Origin: Elusimicrobia bacterium GWA2_69_24
GTDB lineage: Bacteria > Elusimicrobiota > Elusimicrobia > UBA1565
Assembly: GCA_001799695.1 (NCBI GenBank)
Contig: MGTY01000095.1
Span: 20,461-84,460 of the forward strand
Direction of reading: 5' to 3'
Length of the DNA stretch: 64,000 nucleotides
Of this stretch, positions 42,898 to 51,703 are shown piece by piece. The notes beneath the pieces are model-generated. The model worked only from the letters and a program-made list of their open reading frames with translations, did not search any database and had not been told where the DNA came from. Position 1 is the stretch's first letter; every line of letters starts with the position of its first letter. A program made the position numbers and the translations under genes.

Positions 42898-43965
42898 CTA
42901 GGTGCCGGAGCGTTCCGCGGGAAAGTGGACGTTCACGGTGGTGCCCCGGCCGGGCTGGGTCTCGAAGGCCATCGTGGCGCCGTGTTCGGCCAGCACGCGC
43001 TTGGCGAGGTAGATGCCGAGGCCGGTGCCGTCCTCCTTCGTGGTGAAGAAGGGAGCGTCGATCTTGGCCCGCACCTCCGCGGACATGCCGACCCCGGTGT
43101 CCGATATCTCGAGCCGCACGCCGCCGTTGTCCGGAGCGCTGCGGACCCGCAGGCTTCCCCCCCGGGGCATGGCCTCGATGGCGTTCACCACCAGGTTGTG
43201 CAGGACGGCGCGGATCTGCTGGTCGTCGATGAGGAGGCTGCGCACCTCGCTCAATTCCACCACCAGTTCGATGCGCCGCTTCTGGCAGGTCTTTTCCACG
43301 AGGCGGAGCACGGTCTGGACCACGGCATTGATGGAGCCCTCGCGCATCTGGGACTTCCCCAGCTTCGCGAAGTCCAGGAGGGCCCGGATGGACAGGGCCG
43401 CGTAGCGGGCGTTGCGCAGGATCATCTCCAGGCTGTCCTTGAGCTTGTCGCCCGGGGACAGGAACTGCAGCGCGAATTCCGAGGAGCTGGAGATCACGTG
43501 GAGCGGGGTGCGCATCTCGTGGGCGAAGGCGGTCGCCATGCGGCCGACCATGCTGAAGCGTTCCATCCGGGCCAGGGCCTGCTGGATGGCCTTGTGCTCC
43601 GGGGTCACGTCGAAGTCCACGACGGAAGGGGTGAGCAGCACGAGATAGGCGTCGACGGGGTCGCCCAGGACGTGGACGGTGAGGAAGACCTTCTCGACCA
43701 CGCCGTCGCCGCGGAGCATCCGCGCGGAATAGTTCTTGAGCGCCTGGACGCCGCCCGCCGCGTCGAGGGCCCCGTCGCACTCCGCGACCGTGGGGAAGAA
43801 CTCCGAGAAAGGGCGGCCGACGGCATTCTCGCGGGGGACGCAGAGGAACTCGCCCGCGCCGCGGGACCAGGTCTGCACGGCGCGCGCGGCGTCGAGGCCG
43901 ACCACGGCCTCGTCGGAGTCGTGGAAGATGCACGCGAAGAGGCGCTCCTTCAGGCGCTCGTCCAT
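42898..43965 (-). CDS. PAS-domain histidine kinase
   Basis: Protein of 355 aa, cytoplasmic (no membrane segment). A PAS-like N-terminal sensor (ACIFHDSDEAVVGLDAARAV ... GRPFSEFFPTV) is followed by H box AFAHEMRTPLHVISSSS, N box HNLVVNAIEAMP, G1 ISDTGVGMSAEV and G2 GTGLGIYLAKRV. The start ATG 43965 has TATACT 7 nt upstream; a further ATG at 43983 lies upstream of that box. Encoded just upstream of the giant kinase on the same strand, possibly feeding the same receiver protein. Confidence 0.9.
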   Translation of the reverse strand: MDERLKERLFACIFHDSDEAVVGLDAARAVQTWSRGAGEFLCVPRENAVGRPFSEFFPTVAECDGALDAAGGVQALKNYSARMLRGDGVVEKVFLTVHVLGDPVDAYLVLLTPSVVDFDVTPEHKAIQQALARMERFSMVGRMATAFAHEMRTPLHVISSSSEFALQFLSPGDKLKDSLEMILRNARYAALSIRALLDFAKLGKSQMREGSINAVVQTVLRLVEKTCQKRRIELVVELSEVRSLLIDDQQIRAVLHNLVVNAIEAMPRGGSLRVRSAPDNGGVRLEISDTGVGMSAEVRAKIDAPFFTTKEDGTGLGIYLAKRVLAEHGATMAFETQPGRGTTVNVHFPAERSGT

Positions 43966-43972
43966 GTCAAAG

Positions 43973-43978
43973 AGTATA
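43973..43978 (-). promoter_or_regulatory. -10 box (TATACT) of PAS kinase
   Basis: Ends 7 nt before ATG 43965; leaderless-type. Confidence 0.5.
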
Positions 43979-44007
43979 CACAATTCGCCGGACCCGGCAG
44001 GCGAGGA

Positions 44008-44133
44008 GCGGGGCTGACCCGGACTGGGCCTTCCGGACCGCTCGGCCCTGCGGCCTCGCTTAGCGCTTCGCGGCGCTGAATGTGGTCTGCGCCGCTCGCG
44101 AAATCCGGTCGGCCCAGTCCAGGTCAGCCCCGC
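44008..44133 (+). repeat. Arm-variable palindromic element, copy B
   Basis: 126 bp. Same core as copy A; outer arms 44008-44030 and 44111-44133 pair at 22 of 23 positions but share no sequence with the arms of A or C. It lies between two divergent genes, upstream of both, so it is not placed as a terminator. Confidence 0.85.
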
Positions 44134-44221
44134 GCCCCCACATCCGCGCCGCCATTCCCTCTAACGCTGCGGGCGTGCGGGCTTGGAGCCCGGGTGAATG
44201 GGGAGACGGGGGAGACGGGGG

Positions 44222-44250
44222 TTGCGGAGGGCGGGTTTATCCTCTACAAT
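44222..44250 (+). promoter_or_regulatory. Promoter of ParB-like gene
   Basis: TTGCGG (44222-44227), 17 bp, TACAAT (44245-44250). A leader with GAGGAGGA (44256-44263) precedes ATG 44270, so this gene is conventionally led. Confidence 0.55.
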
Positions 44251-44269
44251 ACGCGAGGAGGATTTGCCT

Positions 44270-45160
44270 ATGAAGCCGGAATCGATGGCTTCGGACACGA
44301 AACCCGTCGAAGTGCGCCCCGGCCTGTGGAAGGTCAAGAGCGGCAACGGCAAGGGCTTCTTCCGAGTCGGGGTGAGCAAGAAGCAGGGACAGGCCAATTC
44401 CCTGTATCTAGAAATCAGCGGCCGCAAGCAGTTCGAGATCGGCAACGACTGCGACACCTGCCATTTCTGGTTCAAGTGCCTCCAGGAGCCCAAGCTCTTC
44501 TCGCAGAAGAAGATCGTCAACCTCCCCAAATCCCTCTCCGTCCCCCGGCCGCTCGACGCGGACCTCCTCCACGACATCAGCCCGGTGATCGACCTGATGG
44601 AGAAGGGCGAACATTACGTCTTCAACACCGCCATCAACCTCATCGGGCCCTACAAGTCGGACGACGAGAACTCCTACTTCCACAACGGCGAGTTCCACGA
44701 GATATGGGACATCGAGGATCCGGCCGCCGAGGACATCCTCTCCGGTTGGGAGCATTACGAGGGCAAGACCCCGCGCATCTACCGGCACGAGCCGATCGTG
44801 GAGAAGCAGTTCGACTTCCTCATCCCCCTCGTCCCGCTGCAGAGGCTGAAGCCCGAGAACATCCGCCTCTACCAGCAGATGATCGCGCAGGGAGACCGCC
44901 CCCGGATCCTGGTGCTGGGCCTCCTGCAGCGCGCCATCCCCGAGTCCGTGTCGACCGGACAGAACAAGAATCTGCATTCCTTCTTCGCCGGCTTCGTCCT
45001 CGACGGCCACCACAAGCTCACGGCCTATCAGCGGGCCGGCGTGCCGGCGAACTGCCTCGTCATCCTCTCCACCAAGGCGAGCAAATACTTCCTGCTGGAA
45101 GGCGAGGGCGCCTCCCCCAGGAACTGCTTCGAGGAAAGGCTGGCGTCGTTGGCGCAGTAG
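44270..45160 (+). CDS. ParB/sulfiredoxin-fold-like protein with Cys cluster
   Basis: Protein of 296 aa. A Cys cluster (NDCDTCHFWFKC) sits near residue 65, and FVLDGHHKLTAYQRAG resembles the catalytic/nucleotide loop of the ParB-N/Srx nuclease fold. No HTH is seen, so a chromosome-partition role is unlikely; the protein may be a small-molecule or nucleic-acid enzyme of that fold. A good promoter and ribosome-binding site support ATG 44270. Followed after 19 nt by the zinc-ribbon protein gene. Confidence 0.6.
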   Translation: MKPESMASDTKPVEVRPGLWKVKSGNGKGFFRVGVSKKQGQANSLYLEISGRKQFEIGNDCDTCHFWFKCLQEPKLFSQKKIVNLPKSLSVPRPLDADLLHDISPVIDLMEKGEHYVFNTAINLIGPYKSDDENSYFHNGEFHEIWDIEDPAAEDILSGWEHYEGKTPRIYRHEPIVEKQFDFLIPLVPLQRLKPENIRLYQQMIAQGDRPRILVLGLLQRAIPESVSTGQNKNLHSFFAGFVLDGHHKLTAYQRAGVPANCLVILSTKASKYFLLEGEGASPRNCFEERLASLAQ

Positions 45161-45179
45161 GCGGGGGGACGCGGGGCCC

Positions 45180-46250
45180 ATGAAGTGCCAGAACTGCCAG
45201 TTCGACATCCAGGATACCGCTAAGAGCTGTCCGTTCTGCAATTTCATGGTGGGGGACCCCGGTCCGGAGGGCGCTCCCGAGGCCTCCGCGGACGCCGCGC
45301 CGACGGCCCCCCCCGCGCGGGAAGGCGCAGCTCCCGCTGAGGACCCGTCCGAGCGCTTCACCCCGCCGGTCCCGGGAGAGGCCCAGTCCGGGGAGCCGCA
45401 GCTGCAAGACCTCAGCGACGAGATGTCGATCCCCGACGTCATGCCGGTCGGGCCGCCGCCGTCCGTCCCGGAGCCCCAGCCCATCCCGCCCGACGGCCCC
45501 CCGGCCTCCGACGACGGCTTCGAAGTGCCCGTGATCCCGAAGCGGAGCATCCTGAAGATCCTCGGCCCGCTGGCGGCCGCCTGCGTCATGGGCTATGCCG
45601 GCTACCTCTTCTACGTCCCGAAGCCGACTCCGCCGCCGCCGCCGCAGGCGGCGGAGGAGCCGCCCGCCGCCCCGGCGCAGCCCGCCGCGGCCCCGACGCC
45701 CGCCCCCGCCATCTCGTCCGGGGCCCAGCCCGCCGCCCGGCCCGGGGTCGCCTCCACCGATCCCCTGATGGGCGACCCGCGCATGGCCGCCATGCTGGAA
45801 TCCCAGAAGCCGGTGGAGGAACCGGGCGAGGACGGCGAGCCCTCCGGGGCGACGGACGAGAAGAAGCCGACGCGCCCCGCGGTCAAGCAGGGGGACGTCT
45901 GGGTGTACGAGGGTTCGGTGCGCGACCTCATCTCCTTCAAGGCCGTGCGCGGGGCGCAGATGCTCTTCGTCAGCATCCGCAACGAGAACGATTTCAACAC
46001 GACGACCAACTCGCGGGGGCTCTACCGCGTCTCCCTTCCCGGGGACGCTCAAGGCTACCGGCTGATGATCGACCATCCCGATTACCTGGCCGATTATTTT
46101 GTCGATGCCCCTAACCGGCCGTTCCGATCCATGACCCAGGGGAGCCGGCTCCAGCTGCGCTCCGCCAAACCCGCGCACGAACCCTGGATAGGGGCCGGCG
46201 CCGAGCCGATGCGGCGCGACGTCTACCTCTTCCCCGATATAACCGATTAG
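45180..46250 (+). CDS. Zinc-ribbon, TM protein with carboxypeptidase-regulatory-like domain
   Basis: Protein of 356 aa. The N-terminal zinc ribbon MKCQNCQFDIQDTAKSCPFC is followed by a Pro/Ala-rich linker, a membrane helix (ILKILGPLAAACVMGYAGYL near 120-140), a second linker, and a C-terminal beta domain (VWVYEGSVRDLISFKAVRGA; SRGLYRVSLPGDAQGYRLMI) like carboxypeptidase-regulatory folds. It has the same plan as the first gene in the window: cytoplasmic zinc ribbon, one membrane pass, external domain. Function unknown. The 3' end overlaps the convergent amidase gene by 4 nt. Confidence 0.75.
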   Translation: MKCQNCQFDIQDTAKSCPFCNFMVGDPGPEGAPEASADAAPTAPPAREGAAPAEDPSERFTPPVPGEAQSGEPQLQDLSDEMSIPDVMPVGPPPSVPEPQPIPPDGPPASDDGFEVPVIPKRSILKILGPLAAACVMGYAGYLFYVPKPTPPPPPQAAEEPPAAPAQPAAAPTPAPAISSGAQPAARPGVASTDPLMGDPRMAAMLESQKPVEEPGEDGEPSGATDEKKPTRPAVKQGDVWVYEGSVRDLISFKAVRGAQMLFVSIRNENDFNTTTNSRGLYRVSLPGDAQGYRLMIDHPDYLADYFVDAPNRPFRSMTQGSRLQLRSAKPAHEPWIGAGAEPMRRDVYLFPDITD

Positions 46251-47359
46251 AAGGCCGGAGCGCGCGGCGTTTCCCCGGGCCCCAGGACGCGCGCCGGAAG
46301 CTCCCGGGCGAAGGACTCCCGCACGCCGCCCAGGAGCCGGTAGAGGCCGTCCCCCGGACAATCGGTCTGCCCCAGGTCGCGGTGCCCCAGGTAGGACTCC
46401 GCGGGGACGCCGTAGGCCGAGATCAGCCAGCGCCCCAGCACGCGCAGGGATTCCAACTGGGCGGGAGTCACCGGATGGTCGAAGGGCGGGTGATGGTATC
46501 CCATGAACGAGATCCCCACGTTCCCGGTGTTGAAGCCCTTCACGTGGGCGCCTACGACGGTCTCGGGACGGCCCTGGAATATGCGCCCCTCGGCGTCGAT
46601 CAGGAATTGATAGCCGATGTCGTCGAAGCCGCGGCCGTCCTGATGATACTCCTGAATGAAGCGGACCTCCGCCAGGGACTCCTCGAGCGCGACGGGCCGG
46701 CGGCCCGCGGTGTGGTGCTGCGTCATCCGCACGGGCTGATGGGGACGGAACGGGTTCTTGGGAGGCCGCGCCCCCCACTCCTCGCGGGAGACCACGGGAG
46801 GCCGTGCGTCCGGAGAACATCTTCTTGCACGGTCCCTGCCGGTCCATAGCGGCAGGGGCCGGGGGGATCCCGGCGTCCCGGTCCCCGGAGAGACCCCGCC
46901 CTCCGGCTCCTCGCGCTCCAGGGGCACCGCATCCATCTCGTAGAGGACCAAGGTGTGAGCGGAGCGGACCCCGCCGTTGCGCGCGCGCAACCGGAGCAGT
47001 CCGGGCTGGGAGTCGGAGAATCGCGCCCGGGCCCAGAAGCGCCCGTCTTTGCGGCGATGAACGGTCGCCCGCCCCCAATCCGACCAGTCCCCCCCGCCGC
47101 CCCCCCGGCGCGAGACCTCGAAGACCACGGCTGAGTCCGGCATCTCCCCGTGGAACACCACCGACGCGAACGGCTCGTCGATGGGGTCGCTGGGCTCCAA
47201 CTGGAAGAAGACCTCGTCGCGGGAGCGCGCCGGGGCGATGCGCACGGAGCGCCCGATCCCGGAGCCCCCGAAGGTCACGGCGCCGTCGGACGACTGAGCG
47301 GCGGCCCGGGGGCCGGGGACGGCGCCGAGCAGGAGCGGCAGGAGGAGCCAGAGGCGCAT
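46247..47359 (-). CDS. N-acetylmuramoyl-L-alanine amidase (PGRP/amidase_2)
   Basis: Protein of 370 aa: signal peptide (LWLLLPLLLGAVPGPRAAAQ), an N-terminal beta domain, then a linker containing an inserted 61-bp repeat (residues about 167-187), then the amidase. VSREEWGARPP is the classic PGRP entry, and zinc ligands are visible in MTQHHTAG, GHRDLGQTDCPG. It cleaves the bond between the peptidoglycan sugar and peptide stem. TATAAT lies 6 nt before the ATG. Confidence 0.92.
   Translation of the reverse strand: MRLWLLLPLLLGAVPGPRAAAQSSDGAVTFGGSGIGRSVRIAPARSRDEVFFQLEPSDPIDEPFASVVFHGEMPDSAVVFEVSRRGGGGGDWSDWGRATVHRRKDGRFWARARFSDSQPGLLRLRARNGGVRSAHTLVLYEMDAVPLEREEPEGGVSPGTGTPGSPRPLPLWTGRDRARRCSPDARPPVVSREEWGARPPKNPFRPHQPVRMTQHHTAGRRPVALEESLAEVRFIQEYHQDGRGFDDIGYQFLIDAEGRIFQGRPETVVGAHVKGFNTGNVGISFMGYHHPPFDHPVTPAQLESLRVLGRWLISAYGVPAESYLGHRDLGQTDCPGDGLYRLLGGVRESFARELPARVLGPGETPRAPAF
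46800..46860 (-). repeat. 61-bp in-gene repeat, copy 2
   Basis: 58 of 61 identical to 27696-27756. Read here in a different frame, giving RPLPLWTGRDRARRCSPDAR inside the amidase linker. Confidence 0.85.
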
Positions 47360-47365
47360 GGGTCT

Positions 47366-47371
47366 ATTATA
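47366..47371 (-). promoter_or_regulatory. -10 box (TATAAT) of amidase gene
   Basis: Consensus -10 ending 6 nt before ATG 47359; it leaves no room for a ribosome-binding site. Confidence 0.6.
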
Positions 47372-47373
47372 CC

Positions 47374-48213
47374 TCAAGAATAGAAAGGACTGCGTCCCTC
47401 GGGAGCCCTCTCCCGCACGCCGTTGCGGCGCAGCATGACGGCCGCGATGAGCATCCCGGCCAGGGAGTACCACTGCGAGGGGGAAAGGACCGGCCAGAGC
47501 AGGACGCCCCGGTCGTCCCCGCGCAGGAACTCGACCCAGAAGCGCATGCCGGAGTAGAGGAGGATATACCCGAAGAAAGCCGTGCCGTAGGCGTAGCGCC
47601 CGCGGCGGATGCCCGGCAGGACGTGGAGGGCCAGGAAGAGGGCCAGGGCGAGCTCGCAGCCGGCCTCGTAGAGCTGGGTCGGGTGGAGCGGCACGTTCAG
47701 GAATGCGTCGGGCACGGCCGAGGCGCGGTGCGTGAAGCGGACCCCCCACGGGAGGTCCGTGGGCCGGCCGTGGCAGCAGCCGTTGAGGAAGCAGCCCACC
47801 CGCCCGAGCCAGTGCCCCATGGGGAGGGCGGTGATGATGTAGTCCGCGATGGGGAGGTAGCGCCGCTTGGTCCGGTGGCGCCGGTTGAACCACTGCTGGT
47901 ACAGCCACCCCCCGGCCATGGAGCCGGTGATGGCGAACCAGTAGACCCACCCGTTATTCAAGCGGACGAGGCGCGCGACGGGATGGGCCAGGAAATCCCG
48001 CCACTCCACGATGAAGAAGCCCAGCTTCCCGCCGACGAGGGCGCCCAGGACGAGCGCGTAGATCAGGGTCCAGAAGTGCAGGTCGGTCTCTTCCGGGCCG
48101 CGGATATCCTCGTACCGCGCTCGCGCCCACACCGTCCCGATGACCGTCCCCAGGATCACCAGGAGACCGTAGGCCCGGACCGTGTGCTCGCCGAGGGTCA
48201 GGAGAGGGTACAT
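47374..48213 (-). CDS. lgt: Prolipoprotein diacylglyceryl transferase
   Basis: Inner-membrane enzyme of 279 aa with multiple membrane segments. The Lgt signature GHWLGRVGCFLNGCCHGRPT and HPTQLYEAG are present. It transfers diacylglycerol to the lipobox Cys of lipoproteins. Starts 1 nt after the DUF350 stop, with GGAGTAGG as ribosome-binding site. Confidence 0.96.
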   Translation of the reverse strand: MYPLLTLGEHTVRAYGLLVILGTVIGTVWARARYEDIRGPEETDLHFWTLIYALVLGALVGGKLGFFIVEWRDFLAHPVARLVRLNNGWVYWFAITGSMAGGWLYQQWFNRRHRTKRRYLPIADYIITALPMGHWLGRVGCFLNGCCHGRPTDLPWGVRFTHRASAVPDAFLNVPLHPTQLYEAGCELALALFLALHVLPGIRRGRYAYGTAFFGYILLYSGMRFWVEFLRGDDRGVLLWPVLSPSQWYSLAGMLIAAVMLRRNGVRERAPEGRSPFYS

Positions 48214-48214
48214 C

Positions 48215-48748
48215 CTACTCCATCATGCGCAGGGTCCCCAGCTTGGGCTGGGGGATGAGGGATTTGGTGAGCGAGCTGACCCCCTGCTGCATGAAGAGGG
48301 AGACGACCAGGATGACCGCGCCCATCAGGACGGCGACCGCGACGTTGGCGCGTCCGATCTCCTCCTCCTCGTCGATGGAGCCCGAGAGGATGTTGAAGAA
48401 GCGCAGCGCGATCTGGACGCAGCCCACCGAAAGGATGAAGCCGAGGATCAGGTGGCCGAAAGCATACGCCGCCAGCGCCGGGAAGCCGTGTCCGCCGCCG
48501 CCCATGAAGCCCACGGTCACGATGCTGGTCACCGGATAGATGGATTCGCGCATGATGAGCGCGGCGCCGTACATGAGCGAGGCCATCAGCACCGCGACCG
48601 CGACGTTCCCCTTGCGGATCTCCACCTCGGCGTCGAAGGCCGTGTTCAGGCGCACGAAGCCCTTGTAGCTGCTGTACACGACGAGGACCGAAAGCACGAT
48701 GGAAAGAGAGAACTCCACCAGACTGATGAGCAATCGCACCCAGAACAT
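48215..48748 (-). CDS. DUF350 membrane protein (tandem repeat form)
   Basis: Protein of 177 aa with about five hydrophobic segments. The DUF350 motif occurs twice (RKGNVAVAVLMASLMYGAAL and GRANVAVAVLMGAVILVVSL). The family is found in many bacteria near ATP-grasp/transglutaminase-like genes; its role is not established. RBS GGGAGGG. It sits between the transglutaminase-like gene (17 nt) and lgt (1 nt). Confidence 0.88.
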   Translation of the reverse strand: MFWVRLLISLVEFSLSIVLSVLVVYSSYKGFVRLNTAFDAEVEIRKGNVAVAVLMASLMYGAALIMRESIYPVTSIVTVGFMGGGGHGFPALAAYAFGHLILGFILSVGCVQIALRFFNILSGSIDEEEEIGRANVAVAVLMGAVILVVSLFMQQGVSSLTKSLIPQPKLGTLRMME

Positions 48749-48765
48749 CGTCCCTCCCTGCGCCG

Positions 48766-49878
48766 CTACAGAGTGAGCGGCTGTATCCGGAAATTATTCC
48801 CCGCGCCGAGATAGTCCGAGGTGGTCTCCCCGACCTCGCCCGGAGGCAGCCAGGCGGGCCCCGCCGACTCGATCATCACATAGGGGATGCCTTCGTACTC
48901 GATGAAGACGTCGCCGTTGCGCGGGATGCGGTGAACCGCCATGAGATAGTGCCCCGGGATGGCGAGCCCCACCATCTTGAGGTTCGGCCAGTTCATCAGG
49001 ATGCTCGCGATCACGGCCGTCTTGGTGTCGCAATCCCCCTGCCCCATGGACAGGGATTTCGGAGGCGGCAGGACCCCGCCCATGACCCGATTGCCCTCGC
49101 GGTCGGCGGGGACCTCGTAGCGCATGGAGGTCTGGACCATCGCGGTGACGGCCCCCACCAGGTCCTCCGACTCGTAGCCCTGCTCCTCGGCCAGGCCCGC
49201 GAAGCCCTGAGCCACCCCGCGCACGCGCTTCCAATTGCGGCGCACCATGGCCGGGATGTCCGCCTCGACGACGTTCTTGCCGGGGGCCTGGAAGCGGAAC
49301 CCGCCCTTGGTGTAGACCTCGATGCGCTTGCGGCGGTAGTCCTCCGAGAGCTGGGCCAGCTGGGCGTCCAGCTGCTTCTGCACGCCGTCGTTGTGCTCCC
49401 TGATGAAAGCCATCTTGCTGGCGAGCTCCGGCTTCGACTTCGCCGTGACCTGCCCGCTCACGAATCGCTCGTTGGCCTCCGCGACGGCCGTCTGCTGGGC
49501 CTTCTTGTACCACTTGTCCAGGGCTTCGAACTGTTCGCCGCTGAACCCGAACTCGCGGACGGATTCCGCCACCGCTCCGGCGGGCAGGGCCGCCTGCAGG
49601 GTGAGGACGTCGCCGTTGAAGTTCTTGAAGCCGAAGGAGAGCGAATAGCCGTCCTCATCCGGGACGATGCGGCTGAAGGGGACCTTGGGACCGCCGCCCT
49701 CCCGCCCGCCCCCGGGCCGCGAGCCCCGCAGCCGCATGGGCGCGAAGGATTCGTCCATGGATTTCGGCTGGAGCCGGGGCGCGGCCTGCAGTCCCTCCTG
49801 GGAGAACATCCAGGTGAAGGCCGCCAGGCAGAGGTAGACCAGCGTCGCCGACGCCGGCCACCATCTCGCCGCTCGCAT
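48766..49878 (-). CDS. Membrane-anchored transglutaminase-like protein
   Basis: Protein of 370 aa. N-terminal signal anchor (ATLVYLCLAAFTWMFS), middle helical region, and a C-terminal transglutaminase-like core: Cys in SMGQGDCDTKTAVIASIL, His in GHYLMAVH, acidic residue near VFIEYEG. Found with DUF350 in the same operon, which is a recurrent pairing. TAGAAT lies 6 nt before ATG 49878. Substrate unknown. Confidence 0.83.
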   Translation of the reverse strand: MRAARWWPASATLVYLCLAAFTWMFSQEGLQAAPRLQPKSMDESFAPMRLRGSRPGGGREGGGPKVPFSRIVPDEDGYSLSFGFKNFNGDVLTLQAALPAGAVAESVREFGFSGEQFEALDKWYKKAQQTAVAEANERFVSGQVTAKSKPELASKMAFIREHNDGVQKQLDAQLAQLSEDYRRKRIEVYTKGGFRFQAPGKNVVEADIPAMVRRNWKRVRGVAQGFAGLAEEQGYESEDLVGAVTAMVQTSMRYEVPADREGNRVMGGVLPPPKSLSMGQGDCDTKTAVIASILMNWPNLKMVGLAIPGHYLMAVHRIPRNGDVFIEYEGIPYVMIESAGPAWLPPGEVGETTSDYLGAGNNFRIQPLTL

Positions 49879-49884
49879 GCACGG

Positions 49885-49890
49885 ATTCTA
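49885..49890 (-). promoter_or_regulatory. -10 box (TAGAAT) of transglutaminase/DUF350/lgt operon
   Basis: Ends 6 nt before ATG 49878; leaderless-type. Confidence 0.5.
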
Positions 49891-49947
49891 CAACAAATGG
49901 GCGCGCCGGGGTCCCGGCCGCCCCGCATTTGGTACGATTGCGGGCGC

Positions 49948-50991
49948 ATGGCCGGCAACCCTTCCCCGCGGCGGATACTGGTCGTCGTCTTGGATAATCT
50001 GGGCGACGCCGTGATGGGCAGCGCCCTCCTCGCCCCCCTGCGCCGCCTGCATCCCGGCGCGCAGCTGGGTCTGTGGGTCAAGGAATACGCGCGCGGGGTC
50101 TTCGATTTCGAAGACCCGGCGCTGCGGGTGCACGCGGCGGATCCGTTCTGGGACAAGGCGCCGGGCCGGCCGCCGGGCGGATTGGCGGCGTTCCGCCGGG
50201 CCCTGGGGGAGATCCGGGAGGTCGGCTACGACGCCGCCCTGGTCCTGAACGCCGACTGGAAGCGCGCCCTGGCGTGCCTGGCCGCCGGGATCCCGGAACG
50301 GATCGGACACTGCCGCCGGCGCAGCGGGCTCTTCCTCAACCGGGCTTTCCCCTTGCCCGCGGGACCGGCGCACGTCGTTTCGGAGCATGCGGACCTGCTC
50401 TCGCGCTGGGAGGGCCGGCCCGTGCCGGCCGACTGCCTGCGCCCCGACATCGGCCTCGCCCCCGCCCAGCGCGAGGCGGCGGCGCGCTGGCGAGCGGGGA
50501 TAGGAGGGGCGGCCGCGACCGTCGTCGCGGTGCACGCGGTGACGGGCGACCCGGAGAAGAACTGGCCGCTCGAGCGCTGGCGCGAGTTCATGGAAGCCCT
50601 GGGGCGCGAGCGACCTTCCTGCCGCTTCGCGGCGCTCAGCGCCCCGCGCGAGGAGCCGGCGCTGCGAGCCGCCTTCGGCGGGCTCCCGCCCGGGCTCGCG
50701 ACCATCGTCCCGGGCAGCGTCTCCGAGATGAAGCCCTTCCTCGCGGCCGCCGACCTGTTCGTCGGCGGGGATTCCGGGCCGGGGCACATGGCCGCGGCCC
50801 TCGGCGCCCCGGTGCTCTCCCTTTTCGGCCCCACCGACCCCGGCCGCTACCGCCCGTTCGGGGCTGCCGCGGCGACGCTCCGGAGGGAGCCTCTGCGCGA
50901 GCTGCCGGTGCCGGAGGTGCTGGCCCGGGCCCGGGAACTGCTGGCTACTTCCGCAGGAAAGGGTTCGTCTCGGGGTCGTTGTACATCTTGA
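49948..50991 (+). CDS. GT9-family glycosyltransferase (heptosyltransferase-like)
   Basis: Protein of 347 aa: RRILVVVLDNLGDAVMGSAL at the N terminus, GDPEKNWPLERW, and FVGGDSGPGHMAAALGAPVL with LFGPTDPGRY at the nucleotide-sugar site. GT9 enzymes add heptose during lipopolysaccharide core assembly, consistent with a diderm cell. TACGAT lies 9 nt before ATG. The 3' end overlaps the convergent DUF4254 gene by 47 nt; the last residues (GKGSSRGRCTS) are read through that overlap. Confidence 0.9.
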   Translation: MAGNPSPRRILVVVLDNLGDAVMGSALLAPLRRLHPGAQLGLWVKEYARGVFDFEDPALRVHAADPFWDKAPGRPPGGLAAFRRALGEIREVGYDAALVLNADWKRALACLAAGIPERIGHCRRRSGLFLNRAFPLPAGPAHVVSEHADLLSRWEGRPVPADCLRPDIGLAPAQREAAARWRAGIGGAAATVVAVHAVTGDPEKNWPLERWREFMEALGRERPSCRFAALSAPREEPALRAAFGGLPPGLATIVPGSVSEMKPFLAAADLFVGGDSGPGHMAAALGAPVLSLFGPTDPGRYRPFGAAAATLRREPLRELPVPEVLARARELLATSAGKGSSRGRCTS

Positions 50992-51592
50992 GCTGAAAGT
51001 AGGTCTTGAAGCGGCGCCGGCGCCCCGCCACGTCCGCCACCAGAGCGTCCAGACAGCCCGCCAGGTCGGAGAGCTGCTCCGCCAGGGTCTGCACCCGAGA
51101 GGAGAACTTGGCTTTCTGCTCGGGGGTGATATCCCGCCGCGAGCGCTGTTCGGACATGTGGCGGTGCTTAAGGACGAGGATGGAGAGACGGTCGACCAGG
51201 CTCCCCGGCGTCTCCGAGCTGAGCGGCCTGGCCGGATCCTGGGTGAGCCCCGCGGCGGCGAGCTTCCCCTCCAGAAGGGAATCGAACGCCTCGACGGCGT
51301 CGACCCGCCTCTGATTGGAGCGGTCGATCTCGCGCTTGACGCGCGCGATGACCGCGTCCGAGGCCTTGGTGTCCCGGGCCTTGTCCTCCTCGTGCCACTG
51401 ATAGGCGTTGATACGGGCGACCGCGGCGGCGAGGGACGCCAACGGGGACTTGGGCAGGGGCAGGGCCCGGCAGGCCCCCTCCCAGTCGGCGATCCCGCGT
51501 TCCTTCTTGTGCCAGGCGTCGACGACGGCGTACTGGGCGCGGAGCACACGGGCGGAGGCGAGGTCCTGCAGGAGCCGGGGCGTTCTTTTCAT
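50945..51592 (-). CDS. DUF4254 protein
   Basis: Protein of 215 aa, helical, matching DUF4254 by NAYQWHEEDKARDT, IDRSNQRRVDAVEAFD, GSLVDRLSILVLKHRHMSEQ and MYNDPETNPFLRK. The family sits beside GT9 heptosyltransferases in many diderm genomes, as here (convergent, overlapping), and is presumed to act in surface-glycan assembly. GATAAT lies 9 nt before ATG 51592. Confidence 0.88.
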   Translation of the reverse strand: MKRTPRLLQDLASARVLRAQYAVVDAWHKKERGIADWEGACRALPLPKSPLASLAAAVARINAYQWHEEDKARDTKASDAVIARVKREIDRSNQRRVDAVEAFDSLLEGKLAAAGLTQDPARPLSSETPGSLVDRLSILVLKHRHMSEQRSRRDITPEQKAKFSSRVQTLAEQLSDLAGCLDALVADVAGRRRRFKTYFQLKMYNDPETNPFLRK

Positions 51593-51703
51593 CGCGGCGA
51601 GATTATCCCAAACCCTCCCCCCGCCACGCAACCTCCCTTTTCCCTCAGAGCGCCGCCGGCTGCATCACCTGACCGCATCCGGCCTCCGGGTCGGGGAATC
51701 ACA

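Noticed and set aside
44270..45160. Calling the ParB-like protein a chromosome-partition ParB
   Set aside because: It lacks an HTH and a ParA neighbour; only the LDGHHK-type loop is similar.
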